From: Pseudomonas sp. MF4836
Lineage (GTDB): Bacteria > Pseudomonadota > Gammaproteobacteria > Pseudomonadales > Pseudomonadaceae
Direction of reading: 5' to 3'
NCBI RefSeq assembly: GCF_002018875.1
Contig: NZ_MVOL01000002.1
Coordinates: 186,001 to 250,000 of the forward strand
Length of the DNA stretch: 64,000 bases
Positions 1 to 9,011 of the stretch are shown here, piece after piece. How positions within the stretch are numbered: position 1 is the first letter of the stretch; every line of letters begins with the position of its first letter. The translations under genes and the position numbers were made by a program. The notes under the pieces were generated by a model, which saw only the letters and a program-made list of their open reading frames with translations, made no database searches and had not been told where the DNA came from.

Positions 1-141
1 GGCCCGGCTGACTCCGTGCAGCTCGGCGTAGCGCTGGGGCAGGTGCTCCATCCAGAAGTGGTTGTCGTAATGCAGATCGAGCAGGGTGCCGTCCATATCC
101 AGCAGAACGGTGTCGATATCGCGCCAGGGCAGTGAAGGCAT
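1..141 (-). CDS. yrfG: GMP/IMP nucleotidase YrfG (HAD family), 5' part only
   Basis: This is the N-terminal 47 codons of a gene that runs off the left edge of the window. The reading frame starts at an ATG at 141 and shows the HAD motif I sequence DMDGTLLDL, with the nucleophile and acid/base aspartates, about 15 residues in. YrfG-type HAD phosphatases dephosphorylate GMP and IMP. The gene is divergent from nudE, and the yrfG-nudE-cysQ neighbourhood is typical of gammaproteobacteria. Motif and context make the assignment good, but the rest of the protein cannot be inspected. Confidence 0.85.
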   Translation of the reverse strand, partial: MPSLPWRDIDTVLLDMDGTLLDLHYDNHFWMEHLPQRYAELHGVSRA

Positions 142-230
142 GGGAAACGTCTCGAGCGGTAGAAAGATATCCGACACAAACTATCGGGAAAGCCGCGTTA
201 TAGTAGCGCGTTCACGCCAAGGAGCCCTTC

Positions 231-797
231 ATGCGCCAGAAACCCACTGTACTCGCCCGCGAGATCGTCGCCACCAGCCGTCTGTTTTGTGTCGAAGAAG
301 TGCAGTTGCGCTTTTCCAATGGCGTGGAACGCACCTATGAACGCCTGGTGGGCAAAGGCGCCGGTTATGGCGCGGTGATGATCGTGGCGATGCTCGACGC
401 CGAGCACGCGGTACTGGTGGAAGAATACTGCGGCGGTACCGACGCTTATGAACTGTCGTTGCCCAAGGGCCTGATCGAGCCGGGCGAGGATGTGCTGGCC
501 GCGGCCGAGCGGGAACTCAAGGAGGAAGCTGGGTATGGCGCACGGCAGTTGGAGCACCTGACCGAGTTGTCCTTGTCGCCCGGTTACATGAGCCAGAAGA
601 TCCAGGTGGTGCTGGCCACCGACCTCTACGAAGAAAGCCTGGAAGGCGACGAGCCCGAGCCGATGGGCGTGGACAAGATCAACCTGCGTGAACTCTCTGG
701 CCTGGCCCAGAACCCCAACTTCACCGAAGGCCGTGCCTTGGCGGCGCTGTACCTGGCCCGGGACCTGCTGACCCAGCGCGGAGTGTTTCCGGCATGA
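231..797 (+). CDS. nudE: ADP compounds hydrolase NudE
   Basis: A 188-residue Nudix hydrolase. The Nudix box spans about residues 80-102 with the expected G, E, REL and EE positions (GLIEPGE ... RELKEEAG). NudE hydrolyses ADP-ribose, NADH and diadenosine polyphosphates in the cytoplasm and works in nucleotide clean-up. The start is supported by an AAGGAG ribosome site at 219-224, seven bases before the ATG, and a -10-like TATAGT lies near 199. The stop overlaps the cysQ start by four bases, so the two are co-translated. Length and motif fit the family. Confidence 0.93.
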   Translation: MRQKPTVLAREIVATSRLFCVEEVQLRFSNGVERTYERLVGKGAGYGAVMIVAMLDAEHAVLVEEYCGGTDAYELSLPKGLIEPGEDVLAAAERELKEEAGYGARQLEHLTELSLSPGYMSQKIQVVLATDLYEESLEGDEPEPMGVDKINLRELSGLAQNPNFTEGRALAALYLARDLLTQRGVFPA

Positions 798-1636
798 GTC
801 AGGCGTCGATGACCTTTCCCCACCCGTTGCTGGCTCCGGTGATCGAGTTGGCCTTGCAGGCTGGCGAGGCAATCCTGCCGTTCTGGCGCGCCGATGTGGC
901 GGTGACGCAAAAAACCGATGACTCACCGGTGACCGCCGCGGACCTGGCTGCGCACCATCTGATCCTGGCCGGCCTGACCGCGCTGGACCCGAGCATCCCG
1001 GTATTGTCCGAAGAGGACGCGAACATTCCGCAGGCGGTGCGCGCCGGTTGGCAGCGCTGGTGGCTGGTTGACCCGCTGGATGGCACCAAGGAATTCATTT
1101 CCGGCAGCGAAGAGTTCACCGTCAACATCGCCCTCATCGAACAGGGTCGCGTGGTGTTTGGCGTGGTCACGATGCCGACCAACGGTCGCAGCTACTGCGG
1201 CGGTGCCGGCCTGGGCGCCTGGCGCGCCGACCGTGGCCAGGCGCCGGTGCCGATCCAGGTGCGCGAAGCACCGGGTGCAGGCCAGGCCTTCACCGTGGTC
1301 GCCAGCCGGCGTCATTCCAGCCCGGAGCAGGAGCGCCTGCTGGCCGGGCTCAGCGCCAGCCTGGGCGAACTGCAACTGGCGAATATCGGCAGCTCGCTGA
1401 AATTCTGCCTGCTGGCCGAAGGCGCCGCCGATTGTTACCCCCGACTGGCCCCGACCTCGCAATGGGACACTGCCGCCGCCCAGGGCGTGCTTGAGGGTGC
1501 CGGTGGTGAAGTGCTGGACTTGAGTGGCGCACCGTTCTGCTACCCGGCGCGTGAATCGCTGCTCAACGAGTTTTTCCTGGCGTTGCCGGCCAAGGCGACC
1601 TGGCGCCAGAAGCTGCTGGAGTTGGCGCGCAGCTGA
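794..1636 (+). CDS. cysQ: 3'(2'),5'-bisphosphate nucleotidase CysQ
   Basis: A 280-residue member of the inositol monophosphatase superfamily. It carries the metal-binding signature DPLDGTKEF starting at D93 and an upstream SEED acidic motif. CysQ converts 3'-phosphoadenosine 5'-phosphate to AMP and so recycles a by-product of sulfate assimilation in the cytoplasm. The ATG overlaps the nudE stop (ATGA), which indicates an operon. Length agrees with the family. I see no defects. Confidence 0.93.
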   Translation: MSQASMTFPHPLLAPVIELALQAGEAILPFWRADVAVTQKTDDSPVTAADLAAHHLILAGLTALDPSIPVLSEEDANIPQAVRAGWQRWWLVDPLDGTKEFISGSEEFTVNIALIEQGRVVFGVVTMPTNGRSYCGGAGLGAWRADRGQAPVPIQVREAPGAGQAFTVVASRRHSSPEQERLLAGLSASLGELQLANIGSSLKFCLLAEGAADCYPRLAPTSQWDTAAAQGVLEGAGGEVLDLSGAPFCYPARESLLNEFFLALPAKATWRQKLLELARS

Positions 1637-1654
1637 TGGTCGCCGTTGCTGCGC

Positions 1655-2110
1655 TCAGCGGTGCAGCACGTACTGCCCGGTAAAGCGCACCGCGTCGGCA
1701 TCGCTTCCCTCATTGATGATCCGCGTCTCCAGGCTCAGCCGCGCCCGCCCGTGACGTTCATAGGTGCGCAGGAATTTCGTCCACTGCGCATCGCTGGGCG
1801 CGGTGCAGATGGCCGTGGCGTCGCGGGTCACGGGCAGCGGATAACTGATCTGGCCTTCCTGGATCACGATGTGCCCGTCCTCGATCCCTTCTTCCTTGAG
1901 CCGCAGGTGCAGCCAGCCCCAGCCCACCAGCACCGCACCGCAATACAGGCTGCCGCCGAACATGGTGCTCTTGTGGTTGACGTTGGCCGCCAGCGGCAGT
2001 GACAGGCGCAGTTGCCGCGCCTGCCAGTCGAGCACCTTGAGCCCCATGTCCCGGGTGAGCGGGATGTCGTGATGGAGCACGGATTCCAGGTAACGACTGT
2101 CGCTGTTCAT
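1655..2110 (-). CDS. Putative thioesterase, YiiD C-terminal (hot-dog) domain
   Basis: A 151-residue protein if the ATG at 2110 is used. That start has AGAGGG seven bases upstream, while the longer frame begins only at a TTG at 2158 that overlaps dctD. The motif NHKSTMFGGSLY in the first half is typical of hot-dog-fold YiiD_C/PaaI-like thioesterases, where the N and G residues line the acyl-thioester pocket. Substrate is unknown. It follows dctD on the same strand by 44 bases and may share its transcript. It converges with cysQ. Confidence 0.7.
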   Translation of the reverse strand: MNSDSRYLESVLHHDIPLTRDMGLKVLDWQARQLRLSLPLAANVNHKSTMFGGSLYCGAVLVGWGWLHLRLKEEGIEDGHIVIQEGQISYPLPVTRDATAICTAPSDAQWTKFLRTYERHGRARLSLETRIINEGSDADAVRFTGQYVLHR

Positions 2111-2154
2111 GCAGGGGCCCTCTGGCTTGAAAGGTGGGAAGGGGTGGGCGCTGC

Positions 2155-3555
2155 TCAATCGAGCTCGTCGCTGCCGGTGCTGGCGCCACTGTCGGCGAAG
2201 CTCAGGCCGTGTTTGCGCAGCTTGTCGTGCAGGGTCTTGCGCGGGATGCCCAAGGCCTCGGCCAGGCTGCGCACCGAGCTGTGAGCGCGGCTCATTTCGG
2301 CGGCGATCAGGCTCTTTTCGAAGTTCTCCACCTGCTCGCTCAACCCGCCTTCGACCAGGGTGGGGGCCGGCTGCGCACTGCCGTCCGGGGCGCTGTTGTC
2401 CAGGGCCAGTTCCAGGCCCAGGGCAAAGCGTTCGGCGGCGTTCTGCAGTTCGCGCACGTTGCCCGGCCAGGTGTGGCGCAGCAGCAACGCCCGTTGCCCG
2501 GGTTGCAGCTCATGAAGTGGCAGGCCGTGGCGGATGCTGGCTTCGTCGGCGAAATGCTGGAACAGCATCAGCGCATCTTCGCCCCGCTCGCGCAGCGGCG
2601 GAATGCGCAGCGGCGCGACGTTGAGCCGGTAGTACAGGTCGGCGCGAAAGCGCCCCTGATCGGCGGCCTGGCGCAAGTCTTCCTTGGTCGCGGCGATGAT
2701 CCGGATGTCCAGCGGGATCAGCTGATTGCCCCCCAGGCGCTCCACCACCCGCTCCTGCAACATGCGCAGCAGCTTGACCTGTACATCCAGGCTCATGCTT
2801 TCGATTTCATCGAGAAACAGCGTGCCGCCATTGGCGAACTCGAACTTGCCGATGCGGCGCTTTTGCGCACCGGTGAAGGCCCCGGGTTCGTGGCCGAACA
2901 GTTCGCTTTCCACCACCGATTCCGCCAGGGCCCCGGCATTGATCGCCACGAACGGGCCGTTGCGCCGGTTCGACAGGTCGTGCAGTGCTCGCGCCACCAC
3001 CTCCTTGCCCGCCCCGGTTTCCCCGAGGATCAGCACGTCGGCCCGGGTCGCCGCCAAGGCGCCGATCTGTTCGCGCAGGCGCAGCATCGGCGCCGAGTGC
3101 CCGACCAGGCGCGTGCTCAGTTGCTGGCGATCACTCAGGGCCAGGCGCAGGCTGCGGTTGTCCAGCACCAGCCGGCGCAAGGCCAGGGCGCGGCGCACGC
3201 TGTCGAGCAGGGCATCGCTGGCGAACGGTTTTTCCAGGAAGTCATAGGCCCCGGCGCGCATGGCCTGCACTGCCAGCGGCACATCGCCGTGACCGGTAAT
3301 TAGCAGCACCGGCAGCTCCGGGTCCTGGCCATGGAGTTCGGCCAGCAGCTCCAGGCCATCCATGCCCGGCATGCGGATGTCGCTGACCACCACGCCCGGC
3401 CAGTCGCGCTCCAGGCGCGCGGCCAGCCCGCGGGCCTCGGCCAGCGGCAGGATCTGCAGCCCGGCCAGGTCCAGGGTCTGGCTCAAGGCCTGGCGCAGAT
3501 GGGGATCGTCGTCGATCAACACCACCTGCACCTGGTGGTCGATGGGGGTACTCAT
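2155..3555 (-). CDS. dctD: C4-dicarboxylate response regulator DctD (sigma-54 activator)
   Basis: A 466-residue NtrC-type regulator. The N-terminal receiver has the acidic pocket DDD and phospho-acceptor D59 (VVVSDIRMPG). The central AAA+ domain has Walker A GETGAGKE and the sigma-54 contact loop GAFTGA. A Fis-type helix-turn-helix sits at the C-terminus (about 425-455). DctD activates dicarboxylate transport genes when phosphorylated by DctB. The start overlaps the dctB stop by four bases, so they are co-translated. No dicarboxylate transporter gene lies nearby, so its targets are elsewhere. Confidence 0.9.
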   Translation of the reverse strand: MSTPIDHQVQVVLIDDDPHLRQALSQTLDLAGLQILPLAEARGLAARLERDWPGVVVSDIRMPGMDGLELLAELHGQDPELPVLLITGHGDVPLAVQAMRAGAYDFLEKPFASDALLDSVRRALALRRLVLDNRSLRLALSDRQQLSTRLVGHSAPMLRLREQIGALAATRADVLILGETGAGKEVVARALHDLSNRRNGPFVAINAGALAESVVESELFGHEPGAFTGAQKRRIGKFEFANGGTLFLDEIESMSLDVQVKLLRMLQERVVERLGGNQLIPLDIRIIAATKEDLRQAADQGRFRADLYYRLNVAPLRIPPLRERGEDALMLFQHFADEASIRHGLPLHELQPGQRALLLRHTWPGNVRELQNAAERFALGLELALDNSAPDGSAQPAPTLVEGGLSEQVENFEKSLIAAEMSRAHSSVRSLAEALGIPRKTLHDKLRKHGLSFADSGASTGSDELD

Positions 3556-5360
3556 ACACTGCGGTCCTCGGACGGTTGCAGGCTCACACCCGGTGCGCCG
3601 GCGCGCAGTCGCAGGGTGATCAGGGCGCCGCCTTCGCGGTGGTTGGCGAACGACAGCTCACCGCCAAAGGCGCGCATCAGGGTGTCACAGATCGCCAGGC
3701 CCAGGCCAAGGCCCTGGGTCCGGGTCTTGGTGGTGTAGAACGGCTCGCCGGCGCGGCCCAGGGCTTCCATGCAAAAGCCCGGGCCATTGTCGCGAATGTA
3801 CAGATTGACGCCGCTCTCGGTGGATTCGGCACTCAACCACAATTTGCGCGGCGGGCCTTTTTCGGTCAGGGCATCGAGGGCATTGGCCAGCAGGTTGCCC
3901 AGTACCTGGCGCAGGCGGGTCTCCCCGGCTTCGACCCACAGCGTGGCGGCCGGCAGGTCGCGAATCAGCTCGACCTCCATCGCTCTGCGGCGCTTGGCCA
4001 GCAAGGCCAGGGCATCGTCCAGCGCCGGTTGCAGGGCCACGCTTTCCGGTGCATGGCGGTCGCGGCGGGCAAAGGCTCGCAGGTGGGCGATGATCGAGGC
4101 CATGCGCCCGGTCAGCTCGCTGATCAACTTCAGGTTGCCGCGGGCGTCTTCGGTGCGCTGGTGATCGAGCAGCACCTCGGCGTTTTCCGCGTAGCTGCGG
4201 ATCGCCGCCAGGGGTTGATTGAGCTCGTGGCTGATGCTCGCCGACATGGTACCCAGGGCCGAGAGCTTGCCGGCCTGGACCAGGTCGTCCTGGGCCCGCA
4301 CCAATTCCTGCTGCGCGGTTTCCCGCTCCAGCACTTCCTGCTTGAGCCGGCGGTTGAGGCCTTCCAGATCACTGGTGCGCTCGGCTACGCGCATTTCCAG
4401 CTCGCGGCGCGCCTTGGCCTCGAAGGCAATGCGCTCCAGGTAGTGGCGGCGGCGCTGCATCATCAGCCCCAGCAGCAGCATCAACACCAGCAGCGCAGCA
4501 CCGCCCACCGCCACCACCGTGCGTACCGGGCGCGCCACCAGGGTCTGCGGAGCGAGGATGCTCACGCTCCAGCCGGTTTCATCGATCTGCACGGTCTGGG
4601 TCAGCCAGGCATTGGCGTTGAGCTTCAGGGGCCTGGGTTCGCGAGTCGGGTAGGGCTGGATGGCGCTGATCGCCTGGCGCTCCGCATCGCTCAGGGGCCG
4701 GGTGGCACGGAAGCGCCACTCGGGGCGCGAGGTCAGGATCACCACACCGTTGTGGTCGGTCACCAGCAGTTGTTCCGGGGTTTTGCCCCACAGACTTTCG
4801 GTGTGGTCGAGATCGACCTTGATCACCAGCACGCCGATGATCCGCTCGCCGTCGTGCACCGCTGCGGCGAAGAAGTAACCACGCTTGGCCGAGGTGGTCC
4901 CAAGGCCGAAGAAACGCCCGAGGCGCCCGGCCATGGCTTCGCTGAAATACGGACGGAAGGAAAAATTGCGCCCGACAAAGCTGTCGTGCTTGTCCCAGTT
5001 GGAGGCGGCCAGGGTCTTGCCGTTGGTGTCCATCAAGTACATGACTTCGGCGCCGGTCTGGGCACTGATGTTTTTCAGCAGGCGGTTGGCATTGCCTTGG
5101 GTGACGCCATCATCCGGGGCATCGAGCACCGAGCGCAGGGCGGGCAGGTCGCCCAGGATCTGCGGCAGCACTTCGTAGCGATGCAGGGTGCCGAGCAGGT
5201 TGGCCACGTACAGATCGAGGGTCTGGCGGTTCTGTCCTACCAATTCACTGCGGTAATAGCGCTCGGCCAAATGCTCCAACGGCCACAGCAGCGGCGCCAG
5301 GCACAGGGCCAGCAACGCCAGGCTGCGCCAACGGGGTCTGCGGGGGAGGGGTGGAGTCAT
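3552..5360 (-). CDS. dctB: C4-dicarboxylate sensor histidine kinase DctB
   Basis: A 602-residue kinase when started at the ATG at 5360. The long frame upstream of that is arginine-rich and lies across rfbD, so I discount it. An N-terminal membrane segment (SLALLALCLAPLLWPL) is followed by a periplasmic PAS/Cache sensor and a second membrane segment near residues 285-305. A coiled linker leads to the H-box with phospho-accepting H378 (SISHELNQP), and N and G boxes (LLANALDAL, DNGPGF, GLGLGL) follow. It senses succinate, fumarate or malate in the periplasm and phosphorylates DctD. The stop overlaps the start of dctD. Confidence 0.9.
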   Translation of the reverse strand: MTPPLPRRPRWRSLALLALCLAPLLWPLEHLAERYYRSELVGQNRQTLDLYVANLLGTLHRYEVLPQILGDLPALRSVLDAPDDGVTQGNANRLLKNISAQTGAEVMYLMDTNGKTLAASNWDKHDSFVGRNFSFRPYFSEAMAGRLGRFFGLGTTSAKRGYFFAAAVHDGERIIGVLVIKVDLDHTESLWGKTPEQLLVTDHNGVVILTSRPEWRFRATRPLSDAERQAISAIQPYPTREPRPLKLNANAWLTQTVQIDETGWSVSILAPQTLVARPVRTVVAVGGAALLVLMLLLGLMMQRRRHYLERIAFEAKARRELEMRVAERTSDLEGLNRRLKQEVLERETAQQELVRAQDDLVQAGKLSALGTMSASISHELNQPLAAIRSYAENAEVLLDHQRTEDARGNLKLISELTGRMASIIAHLRAFARRDRHAPESVALQPALDDALALLAKRRRAMEVELIRDLPAATLWVEAGETRLRQVLGNLLANALDALTEKGPPRKLWLSAESTESGVNLYIRDNGPGFCMEALGRAGEPFYTTKTRTQGLGLGLAICDTLMRAFGGELSFANHREGGALITLRLRAGAPGVSLQPSEDRSV

Positions 5361-5395
5361 GAGGGTCGGCGCCTGTGGATACAGGCGCATTATGC

Positions 5396-6277
5396 CTAGC
5401 CCAGCTCGGCAAGACACTCGCGCAATGCAGCTTGCCAGTCGGGCTGGGTCACGCCCCATTCGCGTTCCAGGCGGCTGCAGTCCAGGCGCGAGTTCAGCGG
5501 CCGTGGTGCCGGAGTCGGGTAGTCGCTGGAGGGTATCGCCTCCAGTGCGGCGCAGGCCTTGCCTTGGTCCCGCAGGTGCGCGGCGATCGCCTCGGCAAAG
5601 CCGAACCACGAGGTGTGGCCTGCAGCGCTCAGGTGATAAGTGCCCCAGGCACCCGCCGTCCCGGCCTGCCAGCGCTCGATCAGCAGGCGGGTGCTGTGGG
5701 CGATGGTTCCGGCCCAGGTTGGCGCACCGATCTGATCGGCGACCACCCGCAGCAGGGGTTTTTCCTGCATCAGGCGCTGCATGGTCAGCAGGAAGTTCTT
5801 GCCGTGGCTGGAGTAGACCCAGCTGGTGCGCAGGATCAGGTGTTGGCCGCCGACTGCGCCGATCGCACGCTCCCCGGCCAGTTTGCTCTGGCCGTAGACC
5901 CCAAGCGGATTGGGCACGTCGTCCTCGGTATAGGGCGTGGCCTTGCCGCCATCGAACACATAATCGGTGGAGTAGTGAATCAGCGGGATGCCCAGGGCCC
6001 GGGCCTCTTCGGCGAAGATGCCGGGTGCCGTGGCGTTGATGGCAAAGGCCAGCTCGGGTTCGCTTTGCGCCTGGTCCACCGCGGTGTGGGCGGCAGCGTT
6101 GATGATCAGCTGCGGGGCGATGGCCTGGACCTGGCGGCGGATCTGCTCCGGGTGCGCCAGGTCGAGCTGGTCGCGACCGAGTACGATCAGCTCGCCCAAG
6201 CCCTTGAGGCGCTGCTGCAGCTCGCGGGACACCTGGCCATGCTGGCCGCTGATAAGGATCTTCATGGGCGTGCTCAT
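5396..6277 (-). CDS. rfbD: dTDP-4-dehydrorhamnose reductase RfbD
   Basis: A 293-residue extended short-chain dehydrogenase and the last gene of the rfbBADC operon. An N-terminal dinucleotide-binding motif GQHGQVSREL and the catalytic YSTDYVFDG region with a downstream YGQSK (YxxxK) are visible. It reduces dTDP-4-keto-L-rhamnose to dTDP-L-rhamnose for O-antigen, rhamnolipid or other glycans. Its start overlaps the rfbC stop by four bases. Confidence 0.93.
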   Translation of the reverse strand: MSTPMKILISGQHGQVSRELQQRLKGLGELIVLGRDQLDLAHPEQIRRQVQAIAPQLIINAAAHTAVDQAQSEPELAFAINATAPGIFAEEARALGIPLIHYSTDYVFDGGKATPYTEDDVPNPLGVYGQSKLAGERAIGAVGGQHLILRTSWVYSSHGKNFLLTMQRLMQEKPLLRVVADQIGAPTWAGTIAHSTRLLIERWQAGTAGAWGTYHLSAAGHTSWFGFAEAIAAHLRDQGKACAALEAIPSSDYPTPAPRPLNSRLDCSRLEREWGVTQPDWQAALRECLAELG

Positions 6278-6819
6278 GGAAACAGGTCGGCCTCGTTCAG
6301 GCGCTTGCCGGCCTGATCCTTGGCCGAGAGGGTCGGCGTGCCCGTGAGTTGCCAGTCGATGGCCAGGTCCGGGTCATCCCAGCGAATGCAGCGCTCGGCG
6401 GACGGGGTGTAGTAATCGGTGGTCTTGTAGAGGAACTCGGCGAAGTCGCTGAGGACGACGAAGCCGTGGGCGAAGCCTTCGGGTACCCATAGCTGGCGAT
6501 GGTTATCGGCGGACAGCCGCACCGCTACCCACTGCCCGAAATGCGCCGAGCTGCGACGGATATCCACCGCCACATCGAGTACTTCACCCACGGTGACGCG
6601 CACCAGTTTGCCTTGGGTATTTTCCAGCTGGTAATGCAAGCCGCGCAGTACCCCTTGCTGTGAGCGGGAGTGATTGTCCTGCACGAACTGGGTATCCAGA
6701 CCGGTGGCTTCCTGGAAGGCCCTGGCATTGAAGCTTTCGTAGAAGAAACCGCGCTCATCGCCAAAGACCTTGGGCTCAAGGATCAATACGCCAGGAAGGT
6801 CGGTAGGGATGACGTTCAT
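6274..6819 (-). CDS. rfbC: dTDP-4-dehydrorhamnose 3,5-epimerase RfbC
   Basis: A 181-residue cupin-fold epimerase. The conserved FYESFN, QDNHSRS, LRGLHYQ (catalytic His) and VPEGFAHGF segments are all present in order. It epimerises C3 and C5 of dTDP-4-keto-6-deoxyglucose. It overlaps rfbA upstream and rfbD downstream by four bases each, so the operon is translationally coupled. Length is standard. Confidence 0.95.
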   Translation of the reverse strand: MNVIPTDLPGVLILEPKVFGDERGFFYESFNARAFQEATGLDTQFVQDNHSRSQQGVLRGLHYQLENTQGKLVRVTVGEVLDVAVDIRRSSAHFGQWVAVRLSADNHRQLWVPEGFAHGFVVLSDFAEFLYKTTDYYTPSAERCIRWDDPDLAIDWQLTGTPTLSAKDQAGKRLNEADLFP

Positions 6820-7691
6820 CGTTCTTCTCCGGCAAGGGTGAAGAGGTATTGGCCGTAGCCGGTCTTGCCGAAGTATTGAGCTCGTTCGAGCAGTAGTGTG
6901 CGGTCAATCCAGCCTTGGTTGTAGGCAATTTCTTCGAGGCAGGCGACCTTTAGACCCTGTCGGTGTTCGATGGTCTGCACGTATTGCGACGCCTCGAGCA
7001 GGCTATCGTGAGTGCCAGTATCGAGCCAGGCAAACCCCCTGCCGAAACGTTCCACACGAAGATCACCCCGTTGCAGGTACGCATTATTGATGTCGGTAAT
7101 TTCCAACTCGCCACGGGCCGAGGGTTGGATCGTTTTAGCTATCTGGATGACAGAGTTGTCGTAAAAGTACAGCCCGGTCACTGCGTAACTGGATTTGGGC
7201 GTTTCTGGTTTCTCTTCAATCGACAGCGCGTTGCCGTTCTCATCGAAATCGATAACACCAAAACGTTGTGGGTCCTTGACCCAATATCCAAATACGGTAG
7301 CTCCCAACGATTTTTCGGCTGCGGCCTGCAGTTTCTCGGTGAAATGCTGACCATGAAAAATGTTGTCACCCAAGATCAGGCACACCGGGTCCTTGCCAAT
7401 AAACGCTTCGCCAATCAGAAAGGCCTGGGCCAGGCCGTCCGGCGAAGGCTGCTCGGCGTAGCTGAAGCGCACCCCGAACTGGCTGCCATCGCCCAGCAGG
7501 TTGCGGTATTGCGGCAGGTCCTGGGGGGTGGAGATCAGCAGGATGTCCTTGATCCCCGCGAGCATCAGCACCGAGATCGGGTAGTAGATCATCGGCTTGT
7601 CGTAGACCGGCAGCAGTTGCTTCGACACACCGAGGGTGATCGGGTGCAGGCGCGTGCCCGAGCCGCCTGCTAGAATAATTCCCTTCATCAT
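6816..7691 (-). CDS. rfbA: Glucose-1-phosphate thymidylyltransferase RfbA
   Basis: A 291-residue nucleotidyltransferase when started at the ATG at 7691, which overlaps the rfbB stop (ATGA). A longer in-frame extension lies inside rfbB and is unlikely. The signature GGSGTRLHP follows the start, and the KPMIYYP and LGDNIFHG motifs are present. It makes dTDP-glucose from dTTP and glucose-1-phosphate, the first step of the rhamnose pathway, and is normally feedback-inhibited by dTDP-rhamnose. By eye, the 6.9-7.4 kb part is slightly more AT-rich than its neighbours. Confidence 0.94.
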   Translation of the reverse strand: MMKGIILAGGSGTRLHPITLGVSKQLLPVYDKPMIYYPISVLMLAGIKDILLISTPQDLPQYRNLLGDGSQFGVRFSYAEQPSPDGLAQAFLIGEAFIGKDPVCLILGDNIFHGQHFTEKLQAAAEKSLGATVFGYWVKDPQRFGVIDFDENGNALSIEEKPETPKSSYAVTGLYFYDNSVIQIAKTIQPSARGELEITDINNAYLQRGDLRVERFGRGFAWLDTGTHDSLLEASQYVQTIEHRQGLKVACLEEIAYNQGWIDRTLLLERAQYFGKTGYGQYLFTLAGEER

Positions 7692-8770
7692 GCAATCAGA
7701 TCCTTGGTGTCGGTGAAGCCCAATCGTTGGCCCTGGTAGCTGCCGTCCTGGACGTGCTGGCACCATTCGAGGTTTGCCAGGTACCACTGCACAGTCTTGC
7801 GCAGGCCGCTGGCGAAGGTTTCCTCGGGAGCCCAACCCAGCTCGCGTTCGATCTTGCTGGCGTCGATGGCGTAGCGCAGGTCGTGTCCGGGGCGGTCCTG
7901 GACGAAGGTGATGAGGTCGGCGAACCGCTTGACCCCGGCCGGTTTGTGCGGCGCCAGCTCTTCGAGCAGGGCGCAGATGCCGCGCACCACGTCGATGTTG
8001 GTCTGTTCGTTATGGCCGCCGATGTTGTAGGTCTCGCCGACCACACCTTGGGTCACCACTTCGAACAGGGCGCGGGCGTGGTCTTCGACAAACAGCCAGT
8101 CGCGCACTTGCAGGCCGTTGCCGTACACCGGCAGCGGCTTGCCCGCGAGGGCATTGAGGATCACCAGTGGAATCAGCTTTTCCGGGAAGTGGAACGGGCC
8201 GTAGTTGTTCGAGCAATTGGTGATCAGCACCGGCAGGCCGTAGGTGCGCTGCCAGGCGCGGACCAAGTGGTCGGACGCAGCCTTGCTGGCGGAGTAGGGC
8301 GAGCTGGGGGCATAGGGCGTGGTTTCGGTGAACAGGTCATCGACCCCATGCAGGTCGCCGTAAACCTCATCGGTGGAGATATGGTGAAAACGAAAGGCGC
8401 TTTTCTCCGCCACCGGTAGGCCCTGCCAATAGGCGCGGCTGGCTTCCAGCAGGCTGTAGGTGCCGACGATATTGGTCTGGATAAAATCCGACGGGCCGTC
8501 AATGGAGCGGTCGACGTGGGATTCAGCAGCCAGGTGCATGATGGCATGGGGCTGGAAGCGTGCCAGGACGGCACTGACGGTGGCCTGGTCGATGATGTCG
8601 GCCTTGACGAATTCGTAGCGGCTGTTGCTGACAACACTGTGCAGCGACTCGAGATTGCCGGCGTAGGTCAGTTTGTCCAGGTTGAGCACTTCGTGTTCGG
8701 TGTGCTCGATCAAGTGGCGGACCAGCGCCGACCCAATAAAACCGGCTCCGCCGGTAACGAGAATGCGCAT
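7688..8770 (-). CDS. rfbB: dTDP-glucose 4,6-dehydratase RfbB
   Basis: A 360-residue extended short-chain dehydrogenase and the first gene of the rhamnose operon. The N-terminal GGAGFIGS motif binds NAD, the STDEVYGD segment holds catalytic Thr/Asp/Glu residues, and YSASK supplies the YxxxK catalytic pair. It converts dTDP-glucose to dTDP-4-keto-6-deoxyglucose. The promoter should lie in the 241-base gap to the divergent gene at 9012. Confidence 0.95.
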   Translation of the reverse strand: MRILVTGGAGFIGSALVRHLIEHTEHEVLNLDKLTYAGNLESLHSVVSNSRYEFVKADIIDQATVSAVLARFQPHAIMHLAAESHVDRSIDGPSDFIQTNIVGTYSLLEASRAYWQGLPVAEKSAFRFHHISTDEVYGDLHGVDDLFTETTPYAPSSPYSASKAASDHLVRAWQRTYGLPVLITNCSNNYGPFHFPEKLIPLVILNALAGKPLPVYGNGLQVRDWLFVEDHARALFEVVTQGVVGETYNIGGHNEQTNIDVVRGICALLEELAPHKPAGVKRFADLITFVQDRPGHDLRYAIDASKIERELGWAPEETFASGLRKTVQWYLANLEWCQHVQDGSYQGQRLGFTDTKDLIA

Positions 8771-9011
8771 GTTGGGTGGCCTGTTTCCTTAAGTCGGTCG
8801 TTGATGCAAACGGAAGCAGCATAGCTTGTCGGCATAGCCCATGCGGTGCAAGGGCCATGGGCGGTCCAATTCAATCTTGATAAGGCTTTCAGACAATGCT
8901 CAACCCATAGTGGCGCTTGGCTTGTTCACTGACTGTCACACCTGGGGGGTTGCGTAACGTCGGGCGCGGTGGCGATATAAGCGCCTGATAATAATTGCCT
9001 GGGGTCGTTGT
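8771..9011. other. Divergent intergenic region, rfbB / kinase-PLP fusion
   Basis: A 241-base gap between two divergent genes. It should hold the promoters of the rhamnose operon and of the gene at 9012. I see AT-richer stretches near 8980-9000 but no operator or terminator that I can support. Confidence 0.4.
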
